In this document: one piece after another, positions 1 through 5,082 of the stretch
Layout: each line of letters opens with the position of its first letter
How positions within the stretch are numbered: the first letter of the stretch is position 1
Assembly (NCBI GenBank): GCA_016844515.1
Contig: JAERMP010000173.1
Location: 1-5,082 of the forward strand
Length of the DNA: 5,082 bases
From: Thermoleophilia bacterium
Lineage (GTDB): Bacteria; Actinomycetota; Thermoleophilia; Gaiellales; Gaiellaceae
Reading direction: 5' to 3'
Program-made: the position numbers and the translations under genes
Notes under the pieces: model-generated
Database searches by the model: none
Seen by the model: the letters and a program-made list of their open reading frames with translations, nothing else
What the model was told of the DNA's origin: nothing

Positions 1-64
1 ACGCGCATCCCGCCTGCTCGACGACGAACTGGACCGCCACTCGGCTCGCGTCCGCGGAGCCTAG
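1..64 (+). CDS. C-terminal end of an unidentified protein (partial, runs off left edge)
   Basis: Reading from base 2, an open frame runs from the window edge to a TAG at 62-64 and gives RASRLLDDELDRHSARVRGA. About 16 of its 20 codons end in G or C, which matches the coding bias of the clear genes. Its stop interlocks with the stop of the NlpC/P60 gene coming the other way: the four bases CTAG at 61-64 serve both strands. The visible tail is hydrophilic, charged and probably helical, with no recognisable motif, so no function can be given. The fragment is short and a chance open frame is possible. The codon bias and tidy convergent ending make a real gene somewhat more likely than not. Confidence 0.45.
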   Translation, partial: RASRLLDDELDRHSARVRGA

Positions 65-1236
65 AGGCGCCGGCCGCCGACCCAGGTGGCGGCGTACCAG
101 GAGTCGTAGATGCTCGAGATCTTGACGACGTCGCCCGTGTGCGGCGCGTGGACGAACTGCCCGCCCCCGATGTAGATGCCGGCGTGACCGAGGCCGTCGA
201 AGAAGACGAGATCGCCGGGCGCGAGCTGATCGCGCGAGACCGGCGTCCCGTAGCCGAACTGCGACGCCGCATGGTGCGGAAGCGAGACGCCAATCTGGGC
301 GAAGACGTACATGATGAACCCGGAGCAGTCGAAGCCTGTGGACGGGCTCGAGCCCCCCCAGACGTACGGGATTCCGAGGTACTGGAGCGCGATCCCGACC
401 ACCTGGCCATAGCGCGCCGCCGGAACGTCCGCGTCGTACGTCGGAGCGACGAACGAGTCGTCGTAGGTCGACTGCGCCGTGTCCTGCTGAGCCTGGGCCG
501 CGAGTTGCTGTGCCTTCACACGGGCGCGAGCCTGTGCAGCCAATACAGCCTGGCGCTCCTGCTCTTCGGCCCGCAGCTGGACGATCTCGTCCTCGACCGA
601 TGCGAGGAGCTGCTGCCGCTCCGCGAGGCGACCTTCGATCGACGCCTTCTGTGCGGCGCGATCGGCAACGATTCGCGCCTGATCGGTACGAGCCTCGTGA
701 AGGCGTGCGCGGCGCGTCTCGACCTCTTTGCGGTAGCGCTTCACTGTCTTCAGGATCCCTGCGTCCTGGCCCGAGACCCGCTCGATCGCGTCGAGTCGCG
801 AGATGATGTCGTCGAGGCTCCGCGCGCCGAGGATCACCTCGAGCGTGGAGTCGCCCTCCCCGTTGACATACAGGTCGCGGAGGCGCTCTGCGATTCGTCC
901 CCGCGCAACGACGAGGCTCTTGCGTGCGGCCACGAGATGCTTCCCGTTGGAGACGAGATCCTGGTCGATCCGGTCGAGCTCGACGTTCGCGTAGTTGTAC
1001 GCCTCGATCGACTGCGAGAGGCTCGAATCGAGCTGCTGGACCTCGGCCATGATGGCCTCAGCCTGGGCGCGCTTCGATGTGACCGACTGTCCCGACGCCG
1101 ATCCAACGGCAAGCAGCAGCCCGGCGGCAAGAGCCGCGAACAGAACGGCTATCGGCGTCCATCCGGTGTGCGAGCCCATGAAGCGAGCCCTGCGTTGGTC
1201 CCGAACAGAGCCGCCGGTGGCGGTCTGGCCCGTCAC
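61..1236 (-). CDS. Secreted coiled-coil NlpC/P60 peptidoglycan endopeptidase
   Basis: A cell-wall hydrolase expected to act outside the membrane, cutting peptide stems of peptidoglycan, usually the D-gamma-glutamyl-diamino acid bond in this family. The 391 residues start with a basic stretch (RDQRRAR, 12-18) and a hydrophobic segment at about 28-45, read as a signal peptide ending near ASG-Q (47-50). Residues about 54-255 are a long charged coiled coil rich in Glu, Arg, Ala and Gln, as in CwlO, PcsB and RipA/RipC-type hydrolases. A short Tyr/Asp/Pro linker follows, then the NlpC/P60 domain at about 276-391. The catalytic set is visible: Cys304 in FDCSGF, His351 in GHAGIYIG and His363 in FVHAP. 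The PGDLVFF signature is at 340-346. Two starts are possible. GTG at 1234-1236 follows the mirrored TAGGGT element. ATG at 1177-1179 (residue 20) has AGGG at 1188-1191, 8 bases upstream, and would give 372 residues. In related enzymes the coiled coil can dock on FtsEX; that role here is inference. Confidence 0.93.
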   Translation of the reverse strand: MTGQTATGGSVRDQRRARFMGSHTGWTPIAVLFAALAAGLLLAVGSASGQSVTSKRAQAEAIMAEVQQLDSSLSQSIEAYNYANVELDRIDQDLVSNGKHLVAARKSLVVARGRIAERLRDLYVNGEGDSTLEVILGARSLDDIISRLDAIERVSGQDAGILKTVKRYRKEVETRRARLHEARTDQARIVADRAAQKASIEGRLAERQQLLASVEDEIVQLRAEEQERQAVLAAQARARVKAQQLAAQAQQDTAQSTYDDSFVAPTYDADVPAARYGQVVGIALQYLGIPYVWGGSSPSTGFDCSGFIMYVFAQIGVSLPHHAASQFGYGTPVSRDQLAPGDLVFFDGLGHAGIYIGGGQFVHAPHTGDVVKISSIYDSWYAATWVGGRRL

Positions 1237-1274
1237 AAGTGCAGCACCCTACCAGCCTCGACGGATGCCTGCAA
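1237..1274 (-). promoter_or_regulatory. Candidate promoter of the NlpC/P60 gene, possibly leaderless
   Basis: On the - strand, a TTGCAG (-35-like, plus coordinates 1269-1274) is followed after 17 bases by TAGGGT (1246-1251), which is preceded by TGG (1252-1254) in the extended -10 position. The spacing is ideal for a housekeeping sigma-70-type promoter, and TAnnnT is the usual actinobacterial -10. Nine bases separate the -10 from the GTG at 1236. Transcription would therefore start at or within a few bases of the start codon, giving a leaderless or near-leaderless mRNA. AGGG within the box could instead act as a weak ribosome binding site. The same arrangement precedes the divergent gene. No transcript data support it. 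Confidence 0.45.
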
Positions 1275-1292
1275 CCCTCAACAGAGCCAAAA

Positions 1293-1314
1293 TCTCTGCA
1301 AAGAAGCTCTCTGC
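1293..1314. repeat. 7-bp direct repeat (TCTCTGC) in the divergent intergenic region
   Basis: TCTCTGC occurs at 1293-1299 and again at 1308-1314, a 15-base offset. It lies inside a loose inverted repeat made by GAGCC (1284-1288) and GGCTC (1315-1319). It sits between the two candidate divergent promoters, upstream of both -10 boxes, where an activator or repressor could reach both genes. No known operator is recognised. Seven-base matches also arise by chance, so this is only a candidate binding site. Confidence 0.2.
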
Positions 1315-1336
1315 GGCTCGCACAAAGGGAGCACTG

Positions 1337-1354
1337 TGTTAGGGTCCTGCGCTC
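1337..1354 (+). promoter_or_regulatory. Candidate extended -10 promoter of the 3D-domain gene, possibly leaderless
   Basis: TGT (1337-1339) followed by TAGGGT (1340-1345) forms an extended -10-like element. Nine bases later comes the GTG start at 1355. No good -35 is visible 16-18 bases upstream (CTCGCA at 1317-1322 is the nearest), which would fit reliance on the extended -10. The TAG inside the box is also an in-frame stop, so no upstream start is possible. The element matches the one before the NlpC/P60 gene at the same distance from its GTG. The AGGG core could alternatively be a weak Shine-Dalgarno sequence with about 10 bases of spacing. Confidence 0.42.
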
Positions 1355-1723
1355 GTGGGTAGGGGAACGCGCAGGTGGGGACCGGTTCTCGTTGCGGTCC
1401 TGAGCGGGGCGGTTGCGGCAGGCGGCGGGTCCGCGCTGGGCCAGCCCAGTTCCCATGCCCCCTATCGACTGAAGGTCGACGCTGTCGCCTACTACCTGCC
1501 GGGAAAGACGGCACTCGGAGTGCCCGTGCGCAAGGGTGTCGTCGCGGTCGATCCGAAGCTCATCCCCCTGGGGACGCGCCTCCACGTGCCCGGCTATGGC
1601 CCGGCTCTCGCCGCAGACGTAGGGACGGCCATCAAGGGCCGGATCATCGACCTCTGGTTCCCGAGCACCGCAGCTGCCCGCAAATGGGGTCGCCGCACCG
1701 TGACGATCACGGTCTACCGCTAG
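1355..1723 (+). CDS. Secreted stand-alone 3D-domain protein (putative cell-wall glycan hydrolase)
   Basis: A 122-residue protein starting with GTG; an in-frame TAG at 1340-1342 rules out a longer form. Residues 1-29 are a signal peptide: Arg6 and Arg7, a hydrophobic core at about 10-22 and a probable cut near ALG-Q. Residues about 38-122 are one 3D domain, a double-psi beta-barrel named for three conserved aspartates. These are seen as Asp66 in VAVDPKLIPLG, Asp88 in AADVG and Asp99 in IKGRIIDLWF, followed by the usual A-x-x-WG-x-R-x-V ending (A107-V116). The fold is shared with MltA-type lytic transglycosylases and with the catalytic part of YocH- and Rpf-like wall enzymes, so cleavage of glycan strands outside the cell is the likely role; the exact bond is unproven. 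No LysM, G5 or other wall-binding module is present, unlike many relatives. It is divergent from the NlpC/P60 gene and lies 151 bases before the PBP4 gene. Confidence 0.88.
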   Translation: MGRGTRRWGPVLVAVLSGAVAAGGGSALGQPSSHAPYRLKVDAVAYYLPGKTALGVPVRKGVVAVDPKLIPLGTRLHVPGYGPALAADVGTAIKGRIIDLWFPSTAAARKWGRRTVTITVYR

Positions 1724-1742
1724 GCAGCCTCTTGGCGCAAGA

Positions 1743-1769
1743 CCGGAATCCGCTCGCGCGGAGTTCCGG
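1743..1769 (+). terminator. Strong hairpin after the 3D-domain gene (possible terminator without U-tract)
   Basis: CCGGAA plus TCCGC pairs with GCGGA plus TTCCGG, giving 11 base pairs with one bulged G (1763) and a TCGC loop (1754-1757). It begins 20 bases after the 3D stop codon. A smaller perfect hairpin, TCTTG/CAAGA around GCG (1730-1742), sits just before it. No run of T follows, so classic intrinsic termination is doubtful; high-GC actinobacteria often use such U-less hairpins. An alternative stem, CGCGCGG (1755-1761) with CCGCGCG (1770-1776), would exclude it. Confidence 0.4.
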
Positions 1770-1788
1770 CCGCGCGAAATCCCTGAAG

Positions 1789-1807
1789 GCGGCCGCTTCG
1801 CGGCCGC
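1789..1807 (+). other. Perfect 8-bp GC hairpin upstream of the PBP4 gene
   Basis: GCGGCCGC, a TTC loop, then GCGGCCGC again make a perfect 8-bp stem; each arm is itself a palindrome. CCTGA (1782-1786) and TCAGG (1823-1827) can close an outer stem around it. It could add to termination after the 3D gene, or lie in the leader of the PBP4 gene if that transcript starts far upstream. The spacer 1724-1874 otherwise holds no open reading frame with convincing coding character. Confidence 0.35.
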
Positions 1808-1874
1808 GGCGCTCCCTTCACGTCAGGCCTCTCCGCCCGTTCCGCCGTCGGCGGGGTTCGGACACACTTCATCC

Positions 1875-5081
<3,207 letters not shown>

Positions 5082-5082
5082 A

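Noticed and set aside
1177..1236. Twin-arginine (Tat) signal in the NlpC/P60 N terminus (QRRARFM)
   Set aside because: There is an arginine pair, but the positions after it do not match the S/T-R-R-x-F-L-K pattern, and wall hydrolases of this type are normally Sec-exported.
1237..1354. c-di-AMP (ydaO/yuaA) riboswitch, often found before NlpC/P60 and Rpf-type wall genes in Actinobacteria
   Set aside because: The intergenic region is only 118 bases and is shared by two divergent promoters. I could not find the conserved core segments of that riboswitch on either strand.
139..1362. Long + strand open frame of about 407 codons opposite the NlpC/P60 gene
   Set aside because: It is antisense to a gene with a signal peptide, coiled coil and intact catalytic triad. 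Its translation is Arg/Asp/Glu-rich with no recognisable domain, as expected of a high-GC shadow frame, and it runs through the intergenic region into the 3D gene start.
1058..1585. - strand open frame of 175 codons across the intergenic region and the 3D gene
   Set aside because: It overlaps two well-supported genes, crosses both candidate promoters, and its translation has no domain or export signal.

Overview
The window is high-GC DNA with dense gene packing and a strong preference for G or C at third codon positions. It encodes three exported peptidoglycan-remodelling proteins and the essential NAD-dependent DNA ligase. A coiled-coil NlpC/P60 endopeptidase, a 3D-domain protein and a PBP4-type DD-peptidase, together with GTG starts and a high-GC LigA, suggest a Gram-positive actinobacterium. 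The deep-branching class Thermoleophilia is my best guess. This is inferred from protein style only; there is no rRNA or other phylogenetic marker apart from LigA.

Layout from left to right: (1) the last about 20 codons of an unidentified + strand gene, ending at 64; (2) a secreted coiled-coil NlpC/P60 peptidoglycan endopeptidase on the - strand (61-1236), whose stop codon interlocks with that gene's stop; (3) a 118-base divergent intergenic region in which both start codons are preceded by nearly the same promoter-like sequence at identical spacing; (4) a small secreted stand-alone 3D-domain protein on the + strand (1355-1723); (5) a 151-base spacer rich in strong hairpins, including two mutually exclusive ones; (6) a compact PBP4/DacB-family D-Ala-D-Ala carboxypeptidase/endopeptidase on the + strand (1875-3083); (7) ligA on the - strand (3069-5069), which overlaps the DacB gene tail to tail by 15 bases and is complete or almost complete at its 5' end at the right edge.

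How the genes fit together: the NlpC/P60 protein should cut peptide stems. The 3D-domain protein has the fold of lytic-transglycosylase-like enzymes that act on glycan strands. The PBP4 homologue should trim or hydrolyse D-Ala-containing peptides and cross-links. Together they would make a small cell-wall remodelling locus. LigA seals nicks in replication and repair, and its position here looks like neighbourhood rather than function.

I see no mobile element, CRISPR array, tRNA, rRNA or defence system, and no clear evidence of an undescribed system. The most distinctive signals are the mirrored extended -10/GTG elements that may give leaderless co-expression of the two hydrolases, the alternative hairpins between the 3D gene and dacB, and a PBP4 that lacks about 75 residues between its first two catalytic motifs.
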